A DNA stretch of 64,000 nt. It comes from Hippopus hippopus (lineage: Eukaryota > Mollusca > Bivalvia > Cardiida > Cardiidae). Both the position numbers and the translations under genes were made by a program. Each line of letters opens with the position of its first letter. The first letter of the stretch is position 1. The notes under the pieces are model-generated. The model was not told the DNA's origin. It saw only the letters and a program-made list of their open reading frames with translations, and searched no databases. The DNA lies in NCBI GenBank assembly GCA_946811185.2, contig OX328103.1:28626172-28690171 (forward strand), read 5' to 3'. Positions 33,320 through 43,575 of the stretch are shown in pieces.

Positions 33320-33955
33320 CGTAAGCCTTTGAGATTGATCCTCGATAAACTCGTCAACAAATGCTGTTATTAAGTTCGAAAACGGCTCCTTTAGTAGCAT
33401 TTTCCAGATTCGGTTAACAAAATTTATCACAAATGCCAGCTTATGTCGCTTTTGAGATCAACTCTTATTAAACTTGTCTAGAAACGTTGTTATTAAGTTC
33501 GCAAAAGGCTCCTTTTATAGCATTTTCTAGACTCGGTTAACAAAGATTATTTCAAATGCCAGCTTAGGTCGCTTTTGAGATTAACTTTCCTTAAATTTGT
33601 CAAGAAATATTGTTATTAAGTTCGCAATCGGCTCCTTTAATAGCATTTTCTGGGCTCGCTTAACAAAGTTTATCTCAAATGCCAGCTTATGTTGCTTTTG
33701 AGGTTAACTCTAATTAAACTTGTCTAGATATATTGTTATTAAGCTTTCAAAAGGCTCCTTTAATAGATTTTCTACTCTCGTTTAACAAGTTTTATCTCAA
33801 ATGCCAACTTATGTCGGTTCTGAGATTAACTATTATTAAACTTGTCTAGAAATAATGTTATTAAGCTCGCAAACGGCTCCATTAACAGCATTTTCTGGAC
33901 TTATTTCATAAAGTTTATCTCAAATGCCAACTTATGTCAATTCCACTATAGCCTA
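33320..33955. repeat. 123-bp tandem array, ~5 units
   Basis: TTATTAAGTTCG-type landmarks at 33372, 33495, 33618, 33741 and 33863 (spacing 123, 123, 123, 122). Each unit has GGCTCCTTTARTAGCATTTTC, AATGCCAGCTTATGTCGCTT and TTAAACTTGTCTAGAAA. The first unit is partial. Confidence 0.93.
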
Positions 33956-34052
33956 TGATTTGTATAAACCACAGTAAAAATGCTAAACAATATTTCCCAC
34001 TGAGGCTGCGTAACACTCATTGCGTTTTTGCCGATAGAGCAAATACAAAATA

Positions 34053-34308
34053 CATATGAGCCTTGAAAAGGGGGCTTATTGCAACTGCAAGAAGTATCGA
34101 CCCAGGTCAGCCTGTGCAATCCGCGCAGGCTGACCCGGGTCGAAACTTTTTGCTATTTGTAAATTTTTTGCATGTCCAAGGATAAGTTTGTCTCAGTTTC
34201 TTATTAGACAAAATGGATTTTTATGGATCCATAATTATGTGATGACTTGAAGGTATCACGGATCACGGAAATGCATTAAGCCCACTGTTCACAGAGCATT
34301 GTTTCATA
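34053..34308 (+). mobile_element. Family C MITE
   Basis: Left CATATGAGCCTTGAAAAGG (eight bases shorter than usual), hairpin at 34097-34144, right ACAGAGCATTGTTTCAT. Confidence 0.85.
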
Positions 34309-34441
34309 ACCATTCATGAAATTTCTATAGTGCAGACCCTGCTGATTAGAAGCATTCTGTTGTCCTGTACAAATGTAATGTCTGTTAATGTTTATTTTAC
34401 ACTTTTGATAAAATTTAGGAAAGAAAATTGTTTTAAGGTAT

Positions 34442-34545
34442 ATAACGGTTACCAGCATTTTCTCCTTTTCTCACAAAGTTTCAAAAGCCTTCTTTATTTG
34501 GGTTGTTAAAATGCTGAAATGTGCGGTGAAGGATATAAACGGGGT
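34442..34545 (+). mobile_element. Family B MITE, right half
   Basis: GGTTACCAGCATTTTCTCC, TTTCAAAAGCCTTCTTTAT and GGGTTGTTAAAATGCTG are the second palindrome arm and right end; the first arm is missing. Confidence 0.65.
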
Positions 34546-34691
34546 TTGGCTAAAAGCAAGAACATTATCGGCAAAAACATCTTTCGTAATATTCCCAGAA
34601 TTTATTCATTTTCAGATATGTAATAAAATATCTCAGATGGAAATACTTCAGCAATATGCTAGCAATTTGCATTTAAATATAGCATCTAAAT

Positions 34692-34918
34692 GATCTGAGC
34701 TCTGGCAAAAGGGGTTTAGTGCATCTTCGTAATGCAGGATACCAAGCAAGTCATTTCATACCTGAATCATGAGGCAGAATGGTCCTTTGATATGTAGAAA
34801 ATTGATTAATAGCTAAACGTTTCGACTCGGTTCGGTGTGCGCAGGCTGACCTTGGTCTTTTTTTTTTTTTTTTTTAGATGCATTAGATGCATTAAACACC
34901 CTTCTCACAGAGTATATT
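34692..34918 (-). mobile_element. Family C MITE, poly-T disrupted
   Basis: GATCTGAGCTCTGGCAAAAGG at the left, one hairpin arm (GTGCGCAGGCTGACCTTGG), then a T run at 34859-34876, then a repeated AGATGCATT and CTTCTCACAGAG. Confidence 0.65.
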
Positions 34919-34974
34919 GATGAAACATGATATTCGTCTGACAGCTTGATGTAATGAGAACAGCTTTACGTGAT

Positions 34975-35040
34975 TCTTTACCCTTTTAGTAAAGTGTAAG
35001 TCAAGATCAGACTGTGGAGAACGTAGAATCTGAACTCGGT
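34975..35040. mobile_element. Family A hairpin relic
   Basis: GTAAGTCAAGATCAGACTG and GAACGTAGAATCTGAACTCG remain from a decayed hairpin. Confidence 0.4.
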
Positions 35041-35364
35041 TAAACCCCTGACTCATATGGATAAGTGAACCGTTGCCGAGATAGGACTGAAATAAATTTT
35101 AGAACGGCGTAACTACACCATCTATTTGACTAATCTTCGTACATACTTACGAAAAAAAAAACAGTAGTTTGCTTTAAAAAATGTGTTTATAATGGTTTAA
35201 TTCCCTATGGAATCATTTTTCATTGTGATATTCTATCATGTTGTTTCAATACTCTGATAGATAAATCCATGAGATAAGAAATTAGACAACGCGTTGTAAT
35301 GAATATAAATGTACATCATCAAGGACTATTTAGGGTATCACAAGTCTTAGCCTGTTTATTTCAT

Positions 35365-35465
35365 ACCTTGGAAAACTCGTACCCTAATTTCTAGGGTACC
35401 ATTTCTCCGGGTAAGTCGTACCCTTGGTATTCCTCCTCTGGAGAATACGTATCCTAATTCGGGGT
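35365..35465. repeat. Short imperfect tandem repeat
   Basis: ACTCGTACCCTAATT, AGTCGTACCCTTGG and ATACGTATCCTAATT recur at ~35-40-bp spacing with GGAAA/GGAGA linkers. Confidence 0.5.
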
Positions 35466-35508
35466 TGTTGGGTAAAGAGACAATAATCCTGCGCAGTCAA
35501 ATGTTTTA

Positions 35509-35736
35509 CCCCATTACCAAAAACCCCAAGTTTAAACGACTCCAATCACAAATGACTTTTGAAGAAAACATTGTGGGAAAAGAGAAAATGGTGGTGACCA
35601 AGAATTCCTTCATTTTCTGCAATGGTTTTTTTGCCCTTGCAAAGAAAAATTTTACCGTTTAGTTTTCATTTAATTTTTAGTCGGCGACTGATTTCAATTT
35701 GAACGAGACAAAAAAGTTTGCCATCTGGTTAATTCG
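35509..35736 (-). mobile_element. Family B MITE, reverse
   Basis: Begins CCCATTACCAAAAACCCC and ends CCATCTGGTTAATTCG before TTAA 35737-35740. One palindrome arm is well kept (GAAAACATTGTGGGAAAAG), the other eroded. Confidence 0.72.
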
Positions 35737-36127
35737 TTAAAGGTGAATTATATAAACCCAGTTTAATTTTACTCATTCCAAAAGTCAACGAATCTAAAAG
35801 GTGATTTTTTTTTTTTTATTGATTTCGAGTTCGAGTCAACAAACAATGCATAGCAGAGGCAAAACGTTCAACTATTCTTTCAAAATGCATTCCTTGCAAT
35901 GCCAATCCAAGGTTTACTCTTTTTTTTATACTTTAAGAAAAGGCTACTCTTGTTTCTACAATATTCAGTATTTTTCATGGGTTAGCACGACAGACTTGGT
36001 CATATAATTTTTGACGAGATTGTATTAGTCATTTTACCACTAACATTCATGAGCAGCCTCGAAATTGCAATAGTTAGTTTTTTTTTATCCGTCTGGAGAG
36101 TCCAATTTATCTATATTGCAATCTTAA

Positions 36128-36330
36128 CCCTTAGGCTGCTTCGCGCGACTCAATGACCTTTTGCGGACAGTGTAGATCAAGTTCAGACTGCACAGAACGT
36201 GCAGTCTGATCTTGGATCTACACTGTCCTATAAGGAGATGGCTTTCCTAAAAAATAATTTTGTAATAGCAAAATTTGGATTTTTACTGTGGGCTTGAAAG
36301 TTTCATTTCACTTACTTAGAAAGATAAGGG
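36128..36330 (+). mobile_element. Family A TTAA MITE
   Basis: TTAA 36124-36127 and TTAA 36331-36334. Left CCCTTAGGCTGCT, right AAAGATAAGGG. Hairpin 36165-36228. Confidence 0.9.
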
Positions 36331-36443
36331 TTAAAGGATTCACTCTATCACTGCAACTTAACTACATTCGAATTTAGTGAAAGTTGAAATAGAAGATTTC
36401 GACTGAGGATGAAGATAATTTTGGTGATAGTTTGGCATAAGCA

Positions 36444-36512
36444 TGCGGACAATGTAGATCAAGATCAAACTGCACATTCAGAGCAGTCTGGTCTTAATCT
36501 ACGCAGTCCGAA
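36444..36512. mobile_element. Family A hairpin copy, termini lost
   Basis: GGACAATGTAGATCAAGATC and AATCTACGCAGTCC arms with a changed loop (ATTCAGAGC). Confidence 0.55.
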
Positions 36513-36709
36513 AAGGTCTATTTGACGAGCCACTGGCAATGAAAGAGTCCATTTTGATTTATCATATTAAAGTTTTTTGTTCTAGTCTATATACAGCTTT
36601 CAACCCTTTCTCGCCATATAGGAAATTATGTCTTTTTGGCAAAGTTTGAAAACAGAAAGCATGGTAGATGAGGAAAAATTTTGGTCATATTAGAGAACCG
36701 AGTATCGGT

Positions 36710-36785
36710 CGTTGTATATCCAAGATAAAACTTAACATTTCATGCAGTCTGACTTTAATATGCTCAGTTCGCAAATGCCAAATAT
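36710..36785. mobile_element. Family A hairpin relic
   Basis: TGTATATCCAAGATAAAAC and CATGCAGTCTGACTTTAATA; heavily mutated. Confidence 0.4.
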
Positions 36786-37028
36786 ATCGCCTATTACTGA
36801 TTATTACTGTAGAAAGTGTTTATATCTCATTTTCAACCATTTAAAATGTTATCGAGAGATAATTAAAACTAATGTAAAAACGCCCAAATGCTGACAAATT
36901 GAACACTTTTTGCTTGTTAATTACACTTTTTCTATTGATCTACGATACACCGAAGATCGTGTATCCGGGAAATTTAGTCATAACCACCCTCTATTAACCT
37001 TTAGCACATTGAGAACAACTGAGCTTGT

Positions 37029-37315
37029 TTGCTTTGGTTTGGTTTGGTTTAGTTTAGTTTGTTTTGGAGTTAGACGCCATTTTAACAGATTCGGTCATAT
37101 CATGGCGGTCAGTGGCGCACCCATGTGTTTTCTGGCTTTCTCACACAAGTACTGACACAACTTTCCTTCCAAAGCCACTGACTACTTTTCTCACATGCAT
37201 CAGAGGTGAGAGAAGAAAAATCGCTAGAAAGAAATTTCGCCGCAACCGGGTATCAAGCCTGCAACCTCCAGGTCTCGAGGCAGATACGCTAACCACTGAG
37301 TTACCCGGCCGGGCA
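37029..37315 (-). mobile_element. tRNA-headed SINE with 12-bp target duplication
   Basis: Minus-strand SINE of ~287 bp. Head at 37315-37250 with CCGGCCGGGTAACTCAGTGG and GAGGTTGCAGG in the B-box region; 3' tail of CAAAC-type repeats at 37029-37060. Flanked by AACTGAGCTTGT at 37017-37028 and 37316-37327. Same family as the plus-strand copy at 51216. Confidence 0.9.
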
Positions 37316-37334
37316 AACTGAGCTTGTGTTCGCG

Positions 37335-37400
37335 AACGTGTACACTAAGATCAAAGTGCACAGATCATGCAGTTTCATCTCGGATTTATATCGTCCGATG
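37335..37400. mobile_element. Family A hairpin relic
   Basis: GTACACTAAGATCAAAGTGC and TCATCTCGGATTTATATCG remain. The neighbouring SINE sits at its left edge. Confidence 0.4.
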
Positions 37401-37507
37401 TTATAAAGATATTCTAGCTAGACAAAATCTGTCTTATCAATTGTTTGGGGAGTTTTTACTGACTGAAAAACTGCCTCTTTCACCTTTCAAAACAGATTAC
37501 CAGTTAA

Positions 37508-37733
37508 CTCTTCATCACACAGGGGAAAAAATAGACTCTTCCTTTTCGTACATATCTGTAATATCTGCATATAACAAAATATATAGGGTTCATATAATGG
37601 AATTTGTCGATGAAGGAGTAGAAAACTTTGATGAAAAAGAAGAAGATGCTGACCGCCATCATTTTCTCCTTTTACCACGTAGTTTTAGCCGTCTACTTCA
37701 GGGTCATTAAAATTCGACATTGTGTGGTAAAGG
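37508..37733 (+). mobile_element. Family B MITE, diverged
   Basis: TTAA 37504-37507, then CTCTTCATCACACAGG. Diverged palindrome 37620-37690, right end ATTGTGTGGTAAAGG. Confidence 0.65.
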
Positions 37734-37854
37734 AAGTTCGCCTCTCCTGTATGAACTAAAGTTACCGATAGAACCGTTCTCTTTTTGGATACTGGGGTGT
37801 CAAGGTTTCATCTTTAATTAAAGTACAGAAGGTATGAAATGTGAGGGATTTTTT

Positions 37855-38092
37855 TTACCCGTTACAAAATAATTCCGCATTTTCACGATCGTGAGGGAAA
37901 AGGCCGTCGAAAACATTGTGTAAAAAGACAGAAAAAAAAAAACGGTAAGCAGCATTTTCTCATTTTCTTCTATGGTTTTTATGTATCTGAAGACAAATTT
38001 ATGAACTGGGTTAAGGTTAGTTTGTCGTATGCAAAGATTTTCAGTTTGGACAAGTCCACAAGTTTTGTCGTCTGGTAAAAAGTTAAACCTGT
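37855..38092 (-). mobile_element. Family B TTAA MITE, reverse
   Basis: CCCGTTACAAAATAATTCC at the left; TTTTGTCGTCTGGTAAAAAG before TTAA 38093-38096. The palindrome is interrupted by an A run at 37932. Confidence 0.75.
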
Positions 38093-38247
38093 AGAATTTA
38101 TCATACAGCATAAATCCACCTTTCAGGACTTTCAGTCCTTTGATTAAACCTCTGCTGCAGGCAAAATAAATTCTTGCTTGTTACATAAAAATTCAAGTAA
38201 AGCTTCCTAATTCCAAATTAAGCCGTAATTCCTTCCATTGATCCTCC

Positions 38248-38420
38248 ACTAAACAATTCCAAGTTTTAACAACCCTTAGGAAGAAGTCGTTTGAAAACAT
38301 TGTGGGGAAAAAGAGAAAATGCTGGTTACCAGCATTTTCTCTTTTTCCTCACAATGTTTTCTACGCTTTCAAGGACAAAATTTACTACTGGAGTCTGAAA
38401 TTTTGTTTTCCGGTAAAGAT
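38248..38420 (-). mobile_element. Family B TTAA MITE, reverse
   Basis: Right TTAA 38421-38424; the left end lacks the terminal CCCTTTACC. Both palindrome arms (38293-38362) carry the same private AAAAAGAG variant and an extra base. Confidence 0.8.
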
Positions 38421-38713
38421 TTAATGGTTAGGACGAAGAAGTCCCTCTACAGCAGGCAGACTAGGTGGCATTCACTGATTGAAGTATCTTGCGGTCTCTT
38501 AGGCGTGGATAACTTGGCCAAAACATAGTTACACTGAGCGATTTTTGTGATTGGTAGGGCGATCGGTGCGGGATTCTCTGACAGTTTATTATCCATTACA
38601 AATCTGTGTTTCAGAACTTTCAGCCCTTTGATTATTCTTATAAAGCAGGCAAACCGAATGTTTTTTATACTTGTCATTTGATCAACGATTTACCGAAGAT
38701 AATGCGTCTGTAA

Positions 38714-38908
38714 CCCTTAGGATACTAAGCACGACTCAAAGACCTTTTACAGACAATGTAGATAAAGATAAGACTGCAAAGAACGTGCAGTCTGATCTTG
38801 GATCTACACTGTCCGATAAAGAGATATTTTTCTCCAAAAAAATAAGGTTGAAGTAGCATTAATCGGGTTTTTACTTCAGGATATTTTACTTAGTTAGCAG
38901 GATAAGGG
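38714..38908 (+). mobile_element. Family A TTAA MITE
   Basis: Left CCCTTAGGATACTAAGC after GTAA (mutated), right TTAGCAGGATAAGGG before TTAA 38909-38912. Hairpin 38751-38814; the left arm has more mutations than the right. Confidence 0.85.
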
Positions 38909-38917
38909 TTAAATTAA

Positions 38918-39100
38918 TCCTTTCAACGTCAAAGTCGAAAACAAGAGCTTTTGCCGATGGCATAGATCAAGACCAGACTGCACAAAACGTGCTGCCTGAT
39001 CTTGGACCTATACCGTCCGCTTTTTATTTAAGCATATAAGATAAAAATCTTTCTGAGATTCGGTTGTTTCATTTTTCAGCCCTCGAAAGAGAGTTCATTA
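38918..39100 (+). mobile_element. Family D MITE, five bases from the A element
   Basis: TTAA 38914-38917, then TCCTTTCAACGTCAAAGTCG. Hairpin GATGGCATAGATC..CTATACCGTCCG at 38955-39019, then AAAAATCTTTCTGAG. The right terminus is not found. Confidence 0.75.
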
Positions 39101-39104
39101 ATTT

Positions 39105-39870
39105 TGTCATCAAAAAAAGTTAGCTTCCGGTCAAACACCGTACATTGAGTAAGGCTTGTATCTTGAGCTAGTTATTTTGCTACTATAGTAACTACATGTA
39201 TAATGATTAGTTTTAAAGACCAATTCAGAGCAGTTCATTAATATTAATATTAATTGAACGACCTTTTCATAGAGCATGGCTCAAATATATCTTTTAGACT
39301 ATGATTTCTATGATCTTAAAGTGTCATGCAGCAAGATAGCATTTGATGACTTTTTGAGAAAATATTACAGATGAAAAAAAAAAGGTAATTATTTTAGGCC
39401 TGCAAAGGTAGCTTGAAAAGAAAACTATAGACGGAAAGTTTTGTAGAATTCACGTAGAAGGTCCCATTTTTTACATATTTTCCTGTATAAGATCTCACCC
39501 CGTTTGTCACCGAAAGGTGATCTCTTTTTTTTTTTTACAAATCATCAACTTTTTCTCTTTTTAAGGTGTTTTTAATATCACTGAGTAAATTTAACATGTT
39601 TTGACTGGTTTCAGAAATTAGACTGCAATGTCGAGAACGCTTTTTTTTTCTCAAGATATCTCATAAAAGACAGGACGGTGTAAATCCTAGGTCAGGGGTT
39701 TATTTTCAGACTTATCTGCATATTTTTCCAAGAAAAAAATGTGTTCTTGTCTACTGCCAAAAAAGATGTAGAGACGGTATAACGACTGTAATAAAGAGTT
39801 TTGGGGAAGGCAAGACAGCTATTTTTGCTAATTCTATGAGATTTTTATGAGAAACATATTCATGAAAAAA
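39105..39870. other. Mostly unassigned sequence
   Basis: Apart from the C fragment at 39258 I see no repeat family or gene. A GTTTGTCACCGAAAGGTGATC stem lies near 39499. Confidence 0.35.
39258..39290. mobile_element. Family C terminal fragment
   Basis: ACGACCTTTTCATAGAGCATGG and CTCAAAT only. Confidence 0.5.
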
Positions 39871-39879
39871 TCTCCTTAA

Positions 39880-40084
39880 CCCTTTCCGCGCCATGGGCGA
39901 AAACAGTGACTTTTGCGGATGGCATAGATCAAGATCAGACTGCACAGAACGTGCAGTCTGATCTTTGATCTATACCATCCGCTTGTGTAGTCAAGCTTAT
40001 ACAATCAAAATCTTTGCATGTTTCAATGGATTGTATTTAAAGCCGTAGAAAGCGGTCAGATTCATTTATTTGGCGCTGAAAAAG
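39880..40084 (+). mobile_element. Family D TTAA MITE, reference copy
   Basis: TTAA 39876-39879, CCCTTTCCGCGCCATGGGCG left, TTTGGCGCTGAAAAAG right, TTAA 40085-40088. Hairpin GGATGGCATAGATC..GATCTATACCATCC at 39917-39981: both arms share the private GGATGG/CCATCC change. 205 bp. Confidence 0.92.
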
Positions 40085-40088
40085 TTAA

Positions 40089-40508
40089 TACTCTACACTA
40101 GATGACAAAATGTTAGATTTGTCCGTAATCAAACAGTAACTATAAAGGAAAAGTTAAGTGCGGCTTATCGACTTTGGCTTCGTAGGCCAGAACAGAGAAT
40201 TTTGCAGATGACATAGACCAAGATCAGACAGCACGTTCTGTGCAGTCTGATCTTGGATCTATACCGTCTGCTAGTTTAGTCAAGCCTGAAAAGTAAAAGT
40301 CCGTCGGTGGATTGTTTTTTCAGCCGGCTTGAGGTATCGGGTTTTACATATTTGGTTCTGAAAGAGTAAGTTATGGGATTTGTTTGTGACACGAAGAAAA
40401 CATTGATGGAAAAGCAGAAATACTACTTAACCGTTTTACCTTCCAACAGTGTTTATCAAAAATCTTCCCCTTTAGGTTCGTAAAATCAGGAGGTCGTATG
40501 AAAAAGGT
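40089..40508 (+). mobile_element. Family B TTAA MITE split by a D element
   Basis: Left part CTCTACACTAGATGAC..AAGTTAAGTGCGGC; right part resumes GGGATTTGTTTGTGAC and ends GTATGAAAAAGG before TTAA 40509-40512. The 210-bp insertion is the D copy at 40163. Confidence 0.82.
40163..40373 (+). mobile_element. Family D MITE nested in a B element
   Basis: TTAT at both edges (left next to CGACTTTGGC, right before GGGATTTG), matching the B consensus AAATTATGG at that place. This looks like a TTAT rather than TTAA target. Hairpin near 40206-40269. Confidence 0.8.
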
Positions 40509-40512
40509 TTAA

Positions 40513-40737
40513 GTCCTTACCAGACTATATGTACAGACTTTTGACTCGTCCTTGAAGATGCATTGGCAAATGGTAAAGTCAGGGTGGCTGAAGTGACAGG
40601 ATTTGTTTATATAGAGTAGAAAACACTGTGGGGAAAGGAGAAAATGTTGGTTACCAGCATTTTCTCCTTTCCCCACAATGTTTTCAGAAGCGATCCCAAT
40701 CAGGGTCGTGTATACACGAGATCGTACGCAAAAGGGT
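40513..40737 (+). mobile_element. Family B TTAA MITE, end of chain
   Basis: Shares TTAA 40509-40512 with the previous B; right TTAA 40738-40741. Palindrome 40618-40685, with GGGGAAAGG in one arm and CCTTTCCCC in the other (consensus GGGAAAAGG). Confidence 0.85.
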
Positions 40738-40775
40738 TTAAAAGCCAACACCCCTCTCTGTCTCTGTTTGTGTGT

Positions 40776-40798
40776 TTCTCTCTCTCTCTCTCTCTCTT
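40776..40798. repeat. (CT)n microsatellite
   Basis: TCTCTCTC run of about 23 bases. Confidence 0.9.
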
Positions 40799-41249
40799 CA
40801 ATAGCATCACAGGAGAGACCACGAGACAGAGATGGGAACAATTGCAATGACGTATTGTCTTTAACGATAAAACGCTGACATTATAATGCTACAGTCGAAG
40901 GATAGTCGCACTCACTCCCACAACGTAAAGCATAAAATATGCAGCCAATTTAAATGGGTATGAGGAAAATTGCCCCATGGAAAACTGACTTCCTGAAAAT
41001 GCCCCCCCCCAAAAAAAAATCTTCCACCTAGGGACATCCCCCACCCATGTGTAACATTGTGATACTGATGCTGATGATTATTAGTTTAATGTATTTCACT
41101 TTCATTAATTGAATTTATTCCACATGAAAAATGATATTATGTAGCCCTCTCTCTAAATTGCTAAACACTACATATTAACATCACTAAAGCATTTATCTTT
41201 CCCGGTAGACATTTTCATACCAAACTTGTCAAAATAGTGAATGCATCAA

Positions 41250-41460
41250 CTCTCTACCAAACGACATAACATTAGACTTGTCAAAACTGAAAGCATGTGC
41301 AGACAACAAATCTGAGGCAGCTCAAAAAAAAGTAATTTCTGTCTTTGAAACGGTAAAAAAAAGTTGTGGGAAAAGACAGAAAATACTTCTTTCAGTCTCA
41401 TTGTTTTCAAAAGCCTTTTTTCTCCTTGATTATTGAAACTCGGAATTGTTGGGTAAAGTG
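41250..41460 (+). mobile_element. Family B TTAA MITE
   Basis: Left target mutated to TCAA; right TTAA 41461-41464. The palindrome tip is deleted (ACAGAAAATACTTCTTTCAG), leaving only the outer arms. Confidence 0.8.
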
Positions 41461-41504
41461 TTAATACTTACAGCACTTTTAATACATATAATTGCAACAA
41501 AAAT

Positions 41505-41660
41505 GTGCTTAATGGTTAAGGCCTTAGAAATGTAATTACCGAAAATTTTTGTTCGATTCCAGCCGTCAGAACTGGCTACGTGGCAGTTTTCTTGGGCAAG
41601 GCATTATAGATCCTAAGTCGTGTACAGGTGAAACTAAGAAGCCGCTGGTGTGTGTGTGTG
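41505..41660 (+). mobile_element. tRNA-derived SINE fragment
   Basis: AATGGTTAAGGCCTTAG (A-box side), TTGTTCGATTCCAGCC (B box), GGGCAAGGCATTATAG and GTGTACAGGTGAAAC. It is cut off by a (GT)n then T-run at 41650-41672. Confidence 0.65.
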
Positions 41661-41843
41661 TGTTTTTTTTTTCCAACAATGTTGACTTCAATTCAGGGCA
41701 GCTTAAGCATCTACATATCCGTTCCTGGATTTCTTTTCCTCAACAGGGAAGGAGGGGCGATTCCTGTCGTAATGACTCATTAATCCTCGTAAAATAACTT
41801 CTTTTGAGGTACATGTAGGTAAAAAGCTAACAACACAGGGAAC

Positions 41844-42030
41844 GTATTCACCAACTATTTTAAACAACATTCTTAGTCTTATTAACCAGAATTTTCTAAT
41901 ATGAGAGTAACACAACTTCTGATTGGCTAAACCGTTTGGTTTAGCCAATCAGAAGTTATGTTACTTTTGAATTTAAAAAAAATCTTGAAGGATAAAACTA
42001 AGAGTGTTCTTAAGACTGGTTAGTGAATAC
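41844..42030. mobile_element. Family H foldback element, reference copy
   Basis: Outer inverted repeats GTATTCACCAACTATTTTAA (left) and CTTAAGACTGGTTAGTGAATAC-type (right). The inner palindrome, near 41908-41967, is AAC..CTTCTGATTGGCTAAACC and its complement. Confidence 0.8.
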
Positions 42031-42430
42031 TTAGCCTGGAAAATTAAGCCTGTACATTGTCAACAGAGCTTTCAAACTAACATTCATTTAGTCATGGTAC
42101 ACACAAACAAAATCAGAGGAACATGTCAGCCACATCCGCCGTATTTGTGATGTAAAAAAAAAGGCGCGAAAAAATACGACTGCTCGTCGAAAACAAATCT
42201 CATCCTACGAGAGAATCAATCTGTTTTCAACCAGACCACCTCCTCGCCATTCCATAAAACGGCAATAAAGTGAAACAGACATTGACAGAGAGGATCATCA
42301 GCCGCTGAATAGCAATTATCTCTACAGATAGATGCGATAAAAAACACGTAATAACTGACAAAGTGGAACAGAAAACTTTGACATTAACTCGACGGCAATA
42401 ACATAGGTTGTACTATTTTAACTTGCGCAT

Positions 42431-42919
42431 CCCTTTCAGCCTCATAGGCGAAAACACTGGGGCTTTTGCGGACGGTATAGATCCAAGATCAGACTGCACG
42501 TTCTGTGCAGTCTGATCTTGGATCTATACCGTCTGATCGCTTATTCAAATATATAAGATAAAAAAAATCTTTCTGTCTTTTAGCGGACTGCATCTTCAGC
42601 CATCGAAAGCGGTCGAAGGGGATATACAAGCCATGCCTTGACCAAAGATGCTCGATTCATCTCCATGTTGCATGATACCAAGCAAGTTATCACATTACTA
42701 CTGATCTATAAAATCCATTATGGATAACAAACGATTGAATCATGCGATAGAATAGTCCTTTGACATGCATAAAATTTACCAAAGGCAAAACATTTCGACT
42801 CAGGTCAGCCTGCGCGGACTGCGCAGGCTGACCTGAGTCGATACTTTTTGCAGTTGCGTCAAGCCTTCTTTTCACAGAGCTAGGCTCAATCATAATCATT
42901 ATATTTGGCGCTGAAAGCG
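42431..42919 (+). mobile_element. Family D MITE interrupted by a C element
   Basis: Starts CCCTTTCAGCCTCATAGGCG, hairpin 42469-42532 with both arms bulged alike (CCAAGATC / GATCTTGG), then CTTCAGCCATCGAAAGCGG. After the C insertion it resumes ATATTTGGCGCTGAAAGCGG at 42901. Confidence 0.85.
42623..42898 (-). mobile_element. Family C MITE nested in the D element
   Basis: ACAAGCCATGCCTTGACC at the left, TCACAGAGCTAGGCTCAAT at the right. Hairpin GACTCAGGTCAGCCTGCG / CGCAGGCTGACCTGAGTC at 42797-42841: the TCAGG change is mirrored in both arms. Confidence 0.82.
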
Positions 42920-42949
42920 GTGAACGTTATTGTATCTTGAAGATCGGTT

Positions 42950-43190
42950 TTACGTTTCCAAGCTAATGACTTACTGAGTATTTTACCCAACTTTCAACTG
43001 TTTCAATAGTAACCATGGCGACAGCTCATTTATTGTCTTTCGTGTCTTTTACGTGTACTAAGCTTGGGCGCTGCAGTGCTTTGCCCACTTGACCATCAGG
43101 GCCTGAGCGGAAAGAACCAGGATTTTCTTATATGACGCCCAACGCATAAATCTCTGGTCCTTGGAGGACCCTGGCGCCTTTTTCATACTT
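42950..43190 (-). mobile_element. SINE-like element (family I)
   Basis: GGCGACAGCTCATTTATTG, CTGCAGTGCTTTGCCCACTTG and CTTGGAGGACCCTGG; the latter two are shared with 3450-3605. Confidence 0.55.
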
Positions 43191-43267
43191 ACCGGGTCAA
43201 TTCGACTTGCTCTGCATCAATCGTTGCCTTAGATTAAAATGGTAAGGATGTAAGTGTGATACATAAT

Positions 43268-43365
43268 TGATCCATGCTCTGTGAAAATGAGGTTTAATGC
43301 ATCTGCAAAAAAAGTATCGAACAACTGGCGGACATGAGTCGAAATTTTTTGCTATTCGTAAATCT
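43268..43365 (+). mobile_element. Family C MITE, left end only
   Basis: ATCCATGCTCTGTGAAAATG, TAATGCATCTGC and a damaged hairpin (ACAACTGGCGGACATGAGTCG). Truncated where SINE sequence begins. Confidence 0.65.
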
Positions 43366-43368
43366 ACG

Positions 43369-43575
43369 ACCAATTTCTTTCCGAAGACGGATGACAGTCA
43401 TTGCGTCAGAATTCCTCTCTCACCGATGATCGTTATGTCGACGGTACTTACATGGGAAAGCAGTCAATAGATTGGGAAGAATATTGTGCAGTGTACTAAT
43501 AAGAGAAACTCCATAAAAGCATAATTAGATGCACTGATCGATGTAACTGAAATATTGAAAATGGCCACCATGCAA
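43369..43575 (+). mobile_element. SINE body without tRNA head
   Basis: ACCAATTTCTTTCCGAAGACGG, GGGAAAGCAGTCAATAGATTGG and GTAACTGAAATATTG match the 54436 SINE body. The head is replaced by the C fragment. Confidence 0.7.

Noticed and set aside
40509..40878. Forward and reverse frames of 65-112 codons
   Set aside because: They read through a B palindrome and a CT microsatellite.
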